In this document: positions 11,936-23,800 of the stretch, piece after piece
How positions within the stretch are numbered: position 1 is the stretch's first letter
Layout: each line of letters begins with the position of its first letter
Translations under genes and position numbers: made by a program
Notes under the pieces: generated by a model
What the model was told of the DNA's origin: nothing
Seen by the model: only the letters and a program-made list of their open reading frames with translations
Databases searched by the model: none
Assembly: GCA_963966185.1 (NCBI GenBank)
Contig: CAWZYM010000238.1
Span: 62,001 to 126,000, forward strand
DNA length: 64,000 bases
Direction of reading: 5' to 3'
Source of the DNA: Rhabditoides inermis
Taxonomy: Eukaryota; Nematoda; Chromadorea; Rhabditida; Rhabditidae

Positions 11936-12648
11936 TCAAACACGGATTCCAACAAGGTTTATTTCGTCCATGGAGGTTGGCGACATGGGGTCGGCGATGA
12001 CTTGAGCATGATCTTGACTTGATGATCTTGACTCCATCTTCTGTCTTGGGGCAGTCTTCTGAAGGGGAAGGAGCTCGCGCCCTCCGTTGAGGAAGCCTCT
12101 CGCGTCGATGCGAGGCGACGCCGCCGTGCGCACGACGACACTCCCGCTGAAGTAAAAAAAGTGATACTGATTAGTACCACTAATAATTAAAATAGTAGTT
12201 ACGTACCTGCAGCACAGTCCATGGAGGTTGGCGACATGGGGTCGGCGACGACTTGAGCATGATCTTGACTTGATGATCTTGACTCCATCTTCTGTCTTGG
12301 GGCAGTCTTCTGAAGGGGAAGGAGCTCGCGCCCTCCGTTGAGGAAGCCTCTCGCGTCGATGCGAGGCGACGCCGCCGTGCGCACGACGACACTCCCGCTG
12401 AAGTAAAAAAAGTGATACTGATTAGTACCACTAATAATTAAAATGGTAGTTACGTACCTGCAGCACAGTCCATGGAGGTTGGCGACATGGGGTCGGCGAC
12501 GACTTGAGCATGATCTTGACTTGATGATCTTGACTCCATCTTCTGTCTTGGGGCAGTCTTCTGAAGGGGAAGGAGCTCGCGCCCTCCGTTGAGGAAGCCT
12601 CTCGCGTCGATGCGAGGCGACGCCGCCGTGCGCACGACGACACTCCCG
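11936..12648 (-). CDS. 3' end of an unknown gene with a tandemly triplicated exon
   Basis: Three near-identical 251-bp units each hold, on the minus strand, a CTTCAG acceptor, a 191-nt exon and, in the first two transcribed copies, a GTACGT donor with a 60-nt intron (exons 12648-12458 and 12397-12207). The last copy (from 12146) runs into a different tail and stops at 11936, followed by AATAAA. Because 191 = 3x63+2, each copy is entered in a different phase. With the last copy in its stop-terminated frame (reads RTAASPRIDARGFLN), the middle copy is read in a second frame (RECRRAHGGVAS) and the first in a third (GVSSCARRRRLAS). All three frames are open throughout. No homology is recognised and the upstream exons were not found. 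It may be a genuine repeated-exon gene or a spliced satellite. Confidence 0.5.
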
Positions 12649-12690
12649 CTGAAGTAAAAAAAGTGATACTGATTATTACCACGAAAACGA
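11966..12690. repeat. 251-bp tandem repeat, about 2.9 copies
   Basis: Copies start at 11966, 12217 and 12468, exactly 251 bases apart, and differ by only a few substitutions. That implies recent duplication. Each unit carries an exon and a complete short intron. Confidence 0.95.
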
Positions 12691-13099
12691 CAACAACAAC
12701 TACTACAACAACTACAACAAATCGACAAAACAATTACATCACAACATCAACGACAACAATTACATCACAACATAAACGACAACAATTACATTACAACATC
12801 AACATCAATAATATCAGAAATTTGCTTCCCCGTCGTAGGCCATTCTATCGCAAAACACACTACCGCACACAATTTCGTAGACGCCCACTATCCCTCAACA
12901 CACTCTTGCATCATTTCGTAAGCGCCCACTATTCCTCAACACTTTCTTGCGCGATTGCGTAGGCGCCCACTATCCTTCAACGCACAAACAATTTTGCGAA
13001 TTTTTAAAAACAAAATTATTGTTCTGAATACATATCCATAATAACTCGAAAATAAATAAGTGATTAATCGGAAGTGATTAATCGATAATCAATGTCAAA
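12686..13099. repeat. ACAACA-rich and 41-bp tandem repeats
   Basis: First comes a CAACAA microsatellite (about 12690-12725). Next are three copies of a unit containing CGACAACAATTACATCACAA (about 12727-12812). Then comes a roughly 41-base unit beginning near GTAGACGCCCACTATCCCTC, repeated three times to about 12982. The rest is AT-rich. No gene is supported. Confidence 0.75.
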
Positions 13100-14684
13100 T
13101 CAAATCAACAATATAAATAATAGATACTCGAGAGTTACAATCATGTCAAAGACGGAAATATAGGCGGAGATGGCAGCTCTCTCGGATGGAGAGATCGATG
13201 TGGTGAAGCACCAACGCGTGGTGCCAAATCTGCGCACCGCACTCCTGTGCCAGTCGTAGTTGCTCACCATCCACAGCTTCACTGCAACACCCTCTGTGCT
13301 CGCACTTCCCCACTCGCACTCACCCTCGTCCCACTCCGAGTAGCGCATGTGCGCTGCCAGAATATCGGGCGACGCATCCCACGCTAAGCCGACCAGCTCT
13401 CCACGCTTCGCCCCCTCCACACCCGCCTTCAACGAGCACTCGAACCGCTTCTCGCCGTTGCGCTCGAACAACACCAGCTGGAGACATGCAATATTCAAAT
13501 AGTGAATCTTATAGAATAGTACAAATTCACCTCCATTCTTCCTCGTCACGGTGGCGATGATGATGCCCTTTAGTTTGACGGCGATGCGCGCCTCGCTCGG
13601 TCGCTCGCCCTTCACACGAGACATCAACTCGCACTCGCGGTGCAAGCCGCTCCATTCATACATGAGCTGCGTACTCGCAGAATAGCCACTCACCGTGCAC
13701 CTCCTCTCGTCTCCGTCCCTGTGGCTGGCTACGAAGTACTGTCCATCGGCCCTCCACCGCAGCACCGTCTTTCCATCGTCTCCCGGCAGGGCAGACCGAT
13801 CCAACATCACAGGCTTCTCGCGAGCAGCCTGCAATGTATATGAAACTAAATTCGTCTATACAGATTTGCCACGTATTACACATGCACAGTATTCATTGAT
13901 TTTAGGTAACATGAACGAACCGACCTTTCCGGCGGATCGCTGGAACTGGCTCTCCCTGGATCACCATCCCACAGTCACCAGCTCATCCTTGCCCTGCTCC
14001 CCGCTGTTCAACTCGCACTCCGAAATCGGAACATCGGAACCAGCTACAACATAAATTATGAAATATACAGAACATAACTACAAGTGTGCCGCACCATTCT
14101 GTCCATGACAATCATCATCGGCTGTTCTCCATCGTTGGCGACGGCGAGTATTTCGAGATCGGGCGACCAGGCGGCAGCGGACAGTGGCAGGCCGATCGAA
14201 CCGGCACGGCTCACACACTGCGTCTCACCAGACACCACCAGCACCTCCCCGCTGGAGAGAACCACCGCGATCTGATGAGAAACACATCAAAATCGGAAAT
14301 GTATATTGTCACTACCTCTCCTTCTCCATCTGACATGAACTGCATGTCAACGAGGGCGGCTCCGGCGCGCTCCTCCGACCACGGCAACTCCCACTCCATC
14401 TGAACAAGAAGGATAAATCAATACTCTACAATAGTAGAGTACCTCCATGTTTTCGTTGAGAGCGCAGTAGAAGTCAGGTGTGGCGATGTAGCTCCATCCA
14501 CAAGCCACATCCACGCACACAGCCTCCGCGCCTGACACAGGCACATCACAAATACAATACCGATGGCAATATTACAACAGAGTTCTCACGTGTACAACCA
14601 CTACTCACCGCTCAGTTCCTCTTTGTCAGTCCCCACCGAGTCATCGGCGGAGGCGCGCGCGCACGCCACGCGCATGTTCCGCAT
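13100..14684 (-). pseudogene. ELP1/IKAP (Elongator subunit 1) N-terminal fragment with nonsense codon
   Basis: Exons at 14684-14609, 14531-14443, 14399-14316, 14271-14082, 14043-13925, then about 13830 down to 13100. Family landmarks of the ELP1 WD40 N-terminus appear in order: MRN start, AAAWSPDLEILAVAN, ELVTVGW, VLRWRADGQYF, LVLFERNGEKRFECS, LAWDASPDILAAHM and KLWMVSNYDWHR. ELP1 is normally about 1200-1300 residues and scaffolds the tRNA wobble-uridine-modifying Elongator complex. Here homology stops about 330 residues in, and an unrelated tail ends at 13100. In the GW(G)SRESQF segment the expected Gly codon is TGA (13961-13963). The join near 13545 is uncertain. The truncation plus the internal stop argue for a degenerate copy; a base error could explain the stop but not the truncation. 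Confidence 0.75.
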
Positions 14685-14814
14685 CCTATACGCATACGTA
14701 ATCACTTACGACAAAATTAAAATCGCAAAGATATCAATGCGGTAAAACAACCGTTCAAAATCATGCCAACATCAACTCACAATGGGGAATAAATGAATTT
14801 ATTCAGGAATAAAT

Positions 14815-14925
14815 GAATTTAGGAATAATTGAATTTATTTCTAAATTCATACAAATCTTGTACCCCCCCCCCTGTCCAGGAATAAATGAATTCATTTCTA
14901 AATTCATACAAATCTTGTACCGTAC
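14815..14925. repeat. Short tandem duplication flanking a poly-C run
   Basis: A block reading AATTCATACAAATCTTGTAC is present twice, about 60 bases apart, separated by a poly-C tract. It is AT-rich sequence between the two pseudogenes. Confidence 0.8.
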
Positions 14926-14929
14926 CCGA

Positions 14930-15302
14930 TTCTCGCTCACAAGTGCAGCAATCGCTTCCCTGTCGATGAGAGCATCTCGAATGTACGCGCACTCTGCTAA
15001 CTCCACTTGACCCCAGCGACGAGATGCGTCCTTCTGGATGCTGCATGGGAATAGATAAGACAATGACGGAACATGGCGACTGACCGTGCATGGAGGAGTC
15101 GTATGGTGTCGGGTCCGTGTCGCTCGACCAGCTCTCCTTCCACCCGCACCTCTCCGCCCACCACCTCCACCACGTCCCGAGGCACGTCCATCAGAGTGGC
15201 GTCGTCCCGCCAGTCCTTGCGCCTCCAAGGAAACTCGCCCAGCATCAGCTTCAGAAGACAAACGCCCAGACTTCACAAGTCCGACTACAGCCTTCGCGAG
15301 AA

Positions 15303-15370
<68 letters not shown>

Positions 15371-16080
15371 ATACACTCACTTGTATCCTCCGCCGCTCGC
15401 CCTCTCTGGCGCCATGTACACTCCTGTGCCTACATAACTCCGCGCCACACTCGTCCATCAACTAAACACGCGAACATGTGAATGTGAATGCATAATCCTA
15501 TCCGTTTTCAGAGTTCATAAAAATACCTTGGACACGCCGAAATCAGCGAGTTTCACGTAGCCGCTCGTGTTCAGCTGTTGCTCGGCTTGAGATCTGGAAG
15601 CGAATCGATTAGACGTGTCTCGCTCCACCGAGTCACCCCTGTGCATGACTCCGTTCTGCCACAGCCACTCCAGCCCCGCGCACACGCTCTTGGCGAGGGA
15701 AGACGGGGTAGTCGGCGTACGAACCGCCACACATCAACTCCACGCTGATAGACAGCTACAATGCAAACACGCATGCAAAAAAACCCGATACAATGCAAAA
15801 CCCGATACACATGAATAGATGGCAACCTGATTTCCATCGATCGACGTTCCGAGAAGGTGCACGACAAAGTCACCTCGACACTTCAACGAGAAATAGTGTA
15901 CATCGCAAACCGACATAAAAGCTACGCAACGAAAAATGGCTAGAATGCAGACGCAGACACATCCAGAAGCCCACCTTCGCGAGTATGTGTAGTTCTGTGA
16001 GGAGGGCGTGTCGGTCTCTGTCCTCCAGTAGCTGCACACACTGACAGCCATCAGAGTGTCGCTCGGCACGTGCAGGCTCC
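14930..16080 (-). pseudogene. MAP kinase kinase-like protein kinase, multiply disrupted
   Basis: Kinase landmarks run in order on the minus strand: DTLMAV next to the beta-3 Lys (~16045), QLLEDRDRHALLTELHILAK, CRGDFVVHLLGTSIDGNQ, ELMCGGSYADYP, SLAKSVCAGLEWLWQNGVMH, RDLKPSN, SGYVKLADFGVSK (DFG), VGTGVYMAPERASGGGYK, SLGVCLLKLMLGEFPWRR and QKDASRRWGQVELAE. This subdomain pattern is closest to MAP2Ks. Lesions: a one-base loss at the catalytic Lys codon (about 16041-16044), a one-base shift between ADYPV and SLAKS (about 15700), a frameshift just after DLKPSN (about 15575), and TAG (15285-15287) and TGA (15273-15275) flanking the SDL of subdomain IX, the TGA at an expected Trp. No intact glycine loop was found. 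A (GA)n tract (15303-15365) fills one intron. It cannot encode a kinase as it stands. Confidence 0.8.
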
Positions 16081-16262
16081 TGCGAGAAGACGCAACATGA
16101 CACGCGCATTCAGATAGATATGCAAGACAGAAACCAGCATGTATTTCAAGAAAGTCGAGCGTGAGCGATATTGGGTGAAGAGTTGATAGAAGGGAGGAGT
16201 CACACTCAGAGCCGAGTGTCAGTCTCAACTAAAGTGTGCTGGCGAGACGCTGAACACGCAAA

Positions 16263-16305
<43 letters not shown>

Positions 16306-16824
16306 TTAATACAAAATCATGCAAAAAGCGGGCACAGATTAAAACTTTGTATGAGAATCTGTGCTGGCATGACTGTGATATTACTTGAAAATGTCAGAAA
16401 CGTATCTACGACAAACTATTTCTTAAATCGGAAATGAATACATGATATTCAATTATTAAAACAAAAAACTTTTTAAACTTTTTAAATTTATTTTTGAAAA
16501 TAGAAGTCATATTATTACTAACAAAGTTGTTTATTTGGTCCCGTACGGATTATTCAGGGATTATTTGTCTAGTCATTATTTGACATTACAGCTTGGGAAG
16601 CTGATGCTTCCTCGAGTTTTGTTTGTTGTTTATTAAGTTATGATCGAGCGTTTTGTGTATTTTGGCATTCAAGGTTCGTATCATCTTGTTAGCTCATCAT
16701 GACTGTACATGTCTGTGCAGACGCCGTGGTAGTTGATGTTCTGTTTTTGAATTGATGCACCTTGTTTGACCGCTTGTTGTTGTGTTTTGACATGTTGAAT
16801 CACAGTTTTCAATATATTGTAGGT
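16081..16824. other. Intergenic region with (AAT)n repeat
   Basis: A clean (AAT)n microsatellite lies at about 16264-16304. The rest is AT-rich without a supported gene. The last bases (ATATTGTAG before 16823) form a splice acceptor just upstream of the next ATG and probably the trans-splice site. Confidence 0.6.
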
Positions 16825-17784
16825 ATGCTCGTGAGGGTGGTTGGCCGAACACAGGGTGTGACGGCGCTCTCGGTGCGTCGTGGTCTCGCCTCTCACGGCC
16901 ACAGCCACGCCGACGAGAAGATCGAGCGCAAGTCCGACAACTATAGGTACGATTAACGTTTTGGTGTTTTATTCATTTCGTAGAAGTTGTGACAAGGTTT
17001 TCATGGGTGCTGTTTTTGTATATACATTTTGAGTGATTCATACGTGTTGAATTTCTTTATTACTCAATCAAGTACATCAGGCCGGGATCGGACTCGTATG
17101 CGTACGAGAACCCGTGGCCGAAGCTCAACAGTGGCCGTCTCGACTGGCTTTTCGGAGACGGATGGCGTCGTCCGCTTGCCAAGGACCAGGGAGCCAAGAT
17201 GGTATGTTATCATGCTCTTTCGTATCTTTTCTTAATTTTTAGTAGATATAAAAAATAGTAGATATTATATCATCATTGAAATGGTTTCCAATGTTAAAGG
17301 TCACACTGTGTTGATAAACATATGAAATTTGCAGCGCCGTGAGTGGATCTGGTTCTCGCAAGTGGCCCACGACGAGCACAAGGATTGGCTCAAGTTCCAC
17401 CAGTTCGGATTCCTTCTCTTCACCGTCCTCACCACCTGGTTCACTTGCTGGATCATGTTTGCCCGCCCCGACTGGTTAGTCGTTTTTGTTTCATTATTCG
17501 ATTGTCCTTGAGTTCTTCTTATTCTCACGATACTCCTGGATTTCTCTGACATTTAATATCGATTGCATTTGTGATATAAGTGATTATCATTTCATTATCT
17601 ATACACATGTGCATGTTACAGGCCAATGGGTCGTGAGTGGGCTCTGCGTGAGGCTCACTTGGAGATCGCCCGTCGCGAGAAGGCTGGCCTGCCACTCATC
17701 TCTGCCGAGCTGGTGCCGCGCGCCCGCGCCGTCGCCTCTCTGCCCGCCGACGAGGAGCTCCGCGACTTCGACATCCTCATCTAA
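16825..17784 (+). CDS. NDUFB11: NADH dehydrogenase 1 beta subunit 11 (complex I, NDUFB11)
   Basis: Four exons in phase: 16825-16946, 17081-17201, 17335-17474 and 17622-17784, 181 residues. The start is two bases after a TTGTAG acceptor, as for an SL-trans-spliced message. The N-terminus is basic and Ser/Arg-rich, fitting a mitochondrial presequence. A single membrane segment follows (FGFLLFTVLTTWFTCWIMFA). After it comes MGREWALREAHLEIARREKA then GLPLI, which matches the NDUFB11 C-terminal pattern (WSRREAE...GLPIM). The product is an accessory subunit of the membrane arm of respiratory complex I. The gene is tail-to-tail with the CEP41-like gene, with about 250 bases between stops. Confidence 0.85.
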
Positions 17785-18038
17785 GTCGCCTCGTCCCTTG
17801 CTACGAGTAGGTCCTATCCACCCAGCAGGCCCACTGTACACACCCACCACCGGGTCGCAACTAGTTCACCCCCAGTTTGTAGTGCAGAGTTTATACGACA
17901 ATCGACGCCGCCAACACAGCCCTCATTGTTACATATAGGTTGCGTTTATATAAATATCGAGATTGAACCATTGAACACAGTTGTTGAGCACTCGGGTTGG
18001 CCGTGGAAAACAATGACACGTAGTGCGGGGGCCGGGGG

Positions 18039-19000
18039 CTATCGCCAAGCTCGCCTGCCGGACGGCGTACTGGCTCTGCTCATGAGACCGCGGTCGACGC
18101 TCTTGGTCCTGCTGGCGGAAGTGGGATGGAGAATACGGCCACGGCCCCAGCGAGATACGCGCAGGCGAGCCATTGTCGCCTCAAGAGCGACCAGGTCGAA
18201 ATCGCCCTCCATGCGAGATGTCAGTCCTGACGGGTATAGCGATTTGAACATGCTGAGGGCTGAAAGGAAAAGGTAGTCGACATTTCCTTTGAACAGTGCA
18301 TGATGACTTACTGCCTCTGAGAAGCACGACATCGAATCCCCTCTGGAAGAAAGTAGATGTGACGTTATCAGCGCCCTGTCCGTAGATGAGTAGACGTTTG
18401 CGATTGCGCTTTGCGAATATCAACAAATCCGTTTCGTAGTGTAATCTACACAAGAGCAGACGGTTGTAGTGCTCGGCTGAAAGTGAGGGGTTGTGTGTAT
18501 GTCATTGAATAGCATGAAAGGGGTGAGTCCAGTTAGAGAGACTAGGATTAGGAAGGATTTGTGATATATGGACCTGTTTCTTTATCAGAGAGATATGAAT
18601 CAAGGCGAAGAGAGTGAAGATGCGTACCGTGACAGAGGTGTTCCTTGTCGTATTCATCGTAGTCGCTCACATCGACGATGATATAGTCTGCTCCGAGAGT
18701 TGTCGTCTCTCCCTTGGCTGTCGCTATCAACGATTTCACCTGAATCAAACTGTGAGAGAACTAGGTGCGACAGCTATCACAGTAATGTGGAGAAGAAAAC
18801 GTAAGCTCACTCACAAACTGGTGTATCTCGATGGCGGGGTAGGTGTCTTCGCTGAGAAGCATAGCGGCCGCTCCTTCAATGGATGGTCCTCTCTCTCTCT
18901 TCTCCACAGTCGAGGAACGGATATGCGGGCGTTCGCTCTCGCTGTGGCGCGTCGCCACGGCAACCCATCGGGTCATCGCACACATACACAACCGCTTCAT
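18039..19000 (-). CDS. CEP41-like rhodanese-domain protein
   Basis: Four exons: 19000-18815, 18739-18628, 18476-18312 and 18259-18039. The order DYIIVDVSDYDEYDKEHLCH, AEHYNRLLL, RLLIYGQGADNVTSTFFQRG, FDVVLLRG and LSMFKSLYPSGL follows the rhodanese fold as found in CEP41. CEP41 is a centrosomal and ciliary protein needed for tubulin polyglutamylation of axonemes. The rhodanese active-site Cys position reads YGQGADN, so it cannot act as a sulfurtransferase, as is also true of CEP41. A basic Ser/Arg-rich tail follows. Of several in-frame ATGs the most upstream (19000) was chosen; MCAMTRW a few codons on is an alternative. The specific ortholog assignment is an inference from motif order. Confidence 0.65.
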
Positions 19001-19208
19001 TAATACGCACTCGCCTCCATCCCGCCCGGGTCAATTAGACACCCCTGTAATCCAGCACGCATACGTGCTTGTTAGAATGAAATTCAATAGGTATAGACCA
19101 TTCCTCACTCATTTACTCGAATCGTGATAAAATAATGTTTATCGTGAATATGAGCAGAAGAAGACTCGGATGTGTAAGTGATGGGAGCGACTGCGTGATT
19201 GCACGATG

Positions 19209-20803
19209 TCAGTCGTCTGAATAGAGGGAGTGGAGAGAGGAGAGGAGTGCGCGATGGAAGGAGGCGGCCGCGTGCAGCAGCCACTGCGCCACTCCCACGC
19301 ACGCACGCAACTGCAACACATCATCACACACAAGGCACACCAAGCATATTGCATTGAGAGAGGGGACACAATCACATGCTACATAAAATCACTTGATTCA
19401 CTAACCGCTGCGAACACGACAAAGTAGACAGCTACGGTGGGAGCGAGGAAGACGAGAATGGTGAGGAGGAGGGTAGCCAGCAGAAGCTGACGAGCATCTA
19501 GCTCCACGTGGTCCACCTGACAGAAATAACTCTTTCCCCCATCTCGTTCACTCTTTTTTCATCTTTTCCGACCCACCCTCTGCCGCAGCGGATTCCACTT
19601 TCTTCCGCGAAACGCGCGCCACAGCGATCCGACCGCTCGCCAGCCCACCCGAGCCAACCTGCAACACACTCGTTAGCCACGAGCCACGCCTACGCATGTA
19701 CACGTTTCCCAGTAACCCCGTCATCAGTCACCCCCGCAGTCAGTCATCCAACACCATGTGTAAAAGTAAAACGTTATTACTATCTTGTCATCATTTCTCA
19801 TGGTATAAACATCTGTGTGGAATGTAAGCAAGGAGATACGCGGAACGACACATACTGTAAAACAGAGACATGTAGACACACACACACAACACAACACGTC
19901 ATGCACTCGTAAGTCTAAGTGGTAAGACAAGGGGTATCACAAAATAGTGGGGTACCGTAAAGTGCTCTGAAAAGGCAGATTTGTAAAACGCAAATTGAGA
20001 AACACGTAAGCGAGAGTGGGATGAGTTTCAGTGGGCGGGGCCTAGCGGCTGCGAATGACACGCAGTTTCAGTCCGACAAGTCCAATCGAGTAGAAGAGTG
20101 CGATCAGCACAACCATCATCAACATGTCGAAAGGAAGATTCTGGGAGTCGAAGCTGAACGCGTTCAGAACCTGTAATGGATGGATGAGTGCGGTCGATTG
20201 ATACTCGGCCCACATTGTCACGACGCGCGTCCGTCCACGGCACGAGTTGGGTGGTGTTGGTAGTCTCTATGAACTCCTGGAACGGACCATCGACCCGAGA
20301 CCACTGGTTGATCGCCAGCGCCTCGAAGCCGTAGCGGAACCAAGATAGGTACTGGATCCAAGAGATGTACGCAGGCAGAGCGCCCACCTAAAACGGATGA
20401 TATCCCTTTTCCTGTTCTCATCATCAAGACATTACTATTTGTCAATCTACTCACGTTTGCATAGAGTCCTCCAGTAAGTGAGAGGAGAGTGAGGAGAGGT
20501 CCAGCGAGGGAGACAGCGACGGGGTACGAGGGAGACACTGTTGACAGCATCATTCCGAACGAAGCCGCGCACTGCTCAATCAGGAAACACGACAGGATCG
20601 CCAGCAGAACCTGCAACATGACACGTCCACTAGCAATGACAGATCGCATACCTGCGAGAAACCACTGCTGAATCCGACCATCCAATAGGATATCATAAGC
20701 ATGAAGAAACCGTCAAGTGAGAAGAGCGGGAGGTAGGAGAGCGAGCGAGTGAAGTAGTAGGCAGCTACTCCATACAGTCTGAAACCTTACTATTTCTCTC
20801 TCT

Positions 20804-20835
<32 letters not shown>

Positions 20836-23800
20836 TTCCCTACTCTCACTCACCCGTCGTGATGCTCCCTGACCAGCAGCGGATACTCGCTGGGCATGAA
20901 TGTAAGAATTCCAAAGAGAGTCGAATACGTGAGTTCGGCCACCAAATAGAAGAGAGCGCCGTTCAGATTATTGATGCCAATCTGTAAACCGGTAATTTCC
21001 GCATAATTCCATACATTCAATACTCCGCCTCACTGACCGTATGCAGGGGCGTCTGGAAGTAGAGAAGTCCAAGGAAGAGTCCCATCACACTCTTCTGTAT
21101 CATCTTGGCGCGAGTGAGCGAAGGGTTGCGCCAGTTGTCGAGCAGACCGCGGTACAGCAGTGCCGACAGCTGCACCCACAACTGAAACGGTAAACGAGAC
21201 TCACACATGATGCCAAGGTGCTCGGAAGCTTCAATCAATCCGAGGCTATACCCTTGACTCACCGACGACTGCACTCTTTTGGCGGGCCGCTTGCCGGGTG
21301 TGATCCCGCGCAGCTCGTCCAGCACTTGCTGCAACACACTCAGTACCCAACTGGATCATCCCATCCTCACCTTTCCCTCGTCACTCTCCTTGTAGGCGTT
21401 GCAGAGGGAGTGTATCCTCTCGTGGCACGCCGCCTCCTCGCCAGGCACCACAGCCAGAGTGTGGATGATGAGATCGGCGGGGTTGTAGTTGTGCGGGCAC
21501 GGGTGGCCCTGCGCCGCGAAGAACGACAGAGACTGCAAGCAGTGTGTTAGGCACGACACAAACACAATACTTATGGAGTGTCAAAACTTATGGAGAAAGA
21601 TCACTCAAGTAGCACACACACCTGCTGAGGAGATCCGAGGAAGGCGGCCCTGCCTCCAGCCAGCAGCATCACACTGTCAAACATGGCGAAGAGCTGCGAG
21701 GCGGGCTGGTGGATGGTGCAGATCACTGTGCGGCCAGAGTGCGCCAGGTGAGACAGAACCTGAAGAAGCAACCGTCAACCTCTCCTCTCCCTCCCATCCT
21801 CTGCTTTCGCGTACCTTGACCACAGCCTCTGCCATGAACGAGTCGAGTCCTGTGGTGGGTTCGTCGGCAAAGAGCACCGACGGGTTGGACAGCATCTCGC
21901 AGGCAAACGTGAGCCGCCGCGCCTCTCCGCCAGAGATGCCCTTCTTCACTCCCACAATACCGATGCGGGTGTGGGCGCACTTGTGCAGTCCTAGCTGTCG
22001 CAGCACCACAGACACGCGACGCCGGCGCTCTTCGGCCGAAGCACGCAGACGCAGGTTCGCCTAGACACACACCCTCATCCCTCGCATCACACGCGCATGG
22101 CATCGCGAGCACGCACCTGTATGTGCAGGTACTCGCTGACAGTGAGTGTTCCCACAAAGAGCTCCTCCTGCTGGGCGTAGCCGCTGCACGCAGTGATCTC
22201 CCTGCCCAACTCGTGTCCGTTGCACAGCACCTCGCCCGACACACACAGACCCTTCAGGTTGCGCTGCAGCAGCGTGTTCAGCAGAGTCGTCTTGCCAGCG
22301 CCACTGAAAAGCAATCAATGTCACGCGACATTCATTCAAAAAGGTCACCTGGCTCCCATGAGGGCCATGAGCTGTCCGGGCTTGCACACGCCGTTCACGT
22401 CGGAGAGCAGCACCCGACCGGCGCCCTTCTTCGCGGACACGCGCACATCTAGACAACACAAAACATGAGAACGAGTGTGCACGAGAGGGTGGACTGACTG
22501 AGATTCCTCCAGGCGATGGTGACCGGCTCGACGGCCGCCAGCTCGTGTTCGTCGGCCGTGTGGCCAGAGCCGTAGTCGGTGTGGTGGCTGCCGCGCGAGA
22601 GCAGACTGTCCTTGGAAGACGGCAGCAGCTGCTGCTTCTCCGACGACATACCCACTAGCGTCAGTCGGTCAGTCAGCCAGATCAATGGTGAGGCAAGAGA
22701 GAGAGAGAGGAGAAAGAAAGGAGTGGGGCGCACGCGGCAGACACACACACGCAAAATGATAGCGCGATAACAACACTGGTAGAATGGCAACACTCGAATA
22801 ACGTCTCGCCGGCGCCTTCGCCGATATTCCAATGTGCTAGAGGGAGGAGAAGACGATCCCTCTCCCTCATGATTCGATATCGATCTCGCTCTCTATCTTA
22901 TCTCGTTCACACTCTGCACTAGCGGGAGAGCGTGCACTCTACTCCCATTCCGCCGACTCCACACATCCGTGATAGGCCCCATTATACTTTCACGCTGACG
23001 CTGACGCGACGCTGACCCTCCCGTGCAAAAGATGCACCTATCGATTTTGATCACGCTGCGTCAACGAAATCAATAGTTGCATCTTTTGCACGGTAGCGTC
23101 AGCGTCGCGTCAGCGTCAGCGTGAAAGTATAATGGGGCCTGATCACATGAAACACACGACGACACACATCCCGCGATACCAATCGACACACACCACAGCA
23201 CAGAACAGAAGGACAAGACAATTGAAACGAACATTGCGAGACCCAACACATATACAGAAAGGCGCTCTGTCCGCTCACATGTAATGGTGATAAGGCTACT
23301 GAAACTGATGTTGATAAGAACACCGGCAACCTTCGCTTCTATCACAACAGATCCTAACTAATCATATTATCCCATCATCTAATCCTATCGCGCTGCCCTA
23401 ACCACATCAATAGACGTTTCCTACTCCCTAACGTAACCCATATCATATCCTACGCCCTAACATACCTCATATCATATCCCTATATTCCCTAACATACCTC
23501 CTCGCGTAGACATCGAAGCATAGGATGTGTAGAGTGAGGAGGGCGAGGAGGTCGGCGAGAATGGCCGCATGGGTACTCGCACCCAGCAGCAGGCTACACG
23601 GCAGCCACGACTGCCAGCAGCCCCACACACGCAACATCGACACGAACGCTGCAAGTACATGTAGCTGTCGCCCGGTCTAGTTCTCACCACTCACTGTGCC
23701 ATAGGTAAATGTGGTAACGGAAGAATCCGGCAAGAGCTGCGTTGAGTGGCTCGTTCAGCTTCAGCCCCGCGGGGTTTTTCGTCAACCAATCGATTAACTG

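Noticed and set aside
13100..13834. ELP1 fragment as a complete short gene
   Set aside because: Upstream exons with clear ELP1 similarity contain a TGA in frame, and the C-terminal three quarters is absent, so a functional short gene is not supported.
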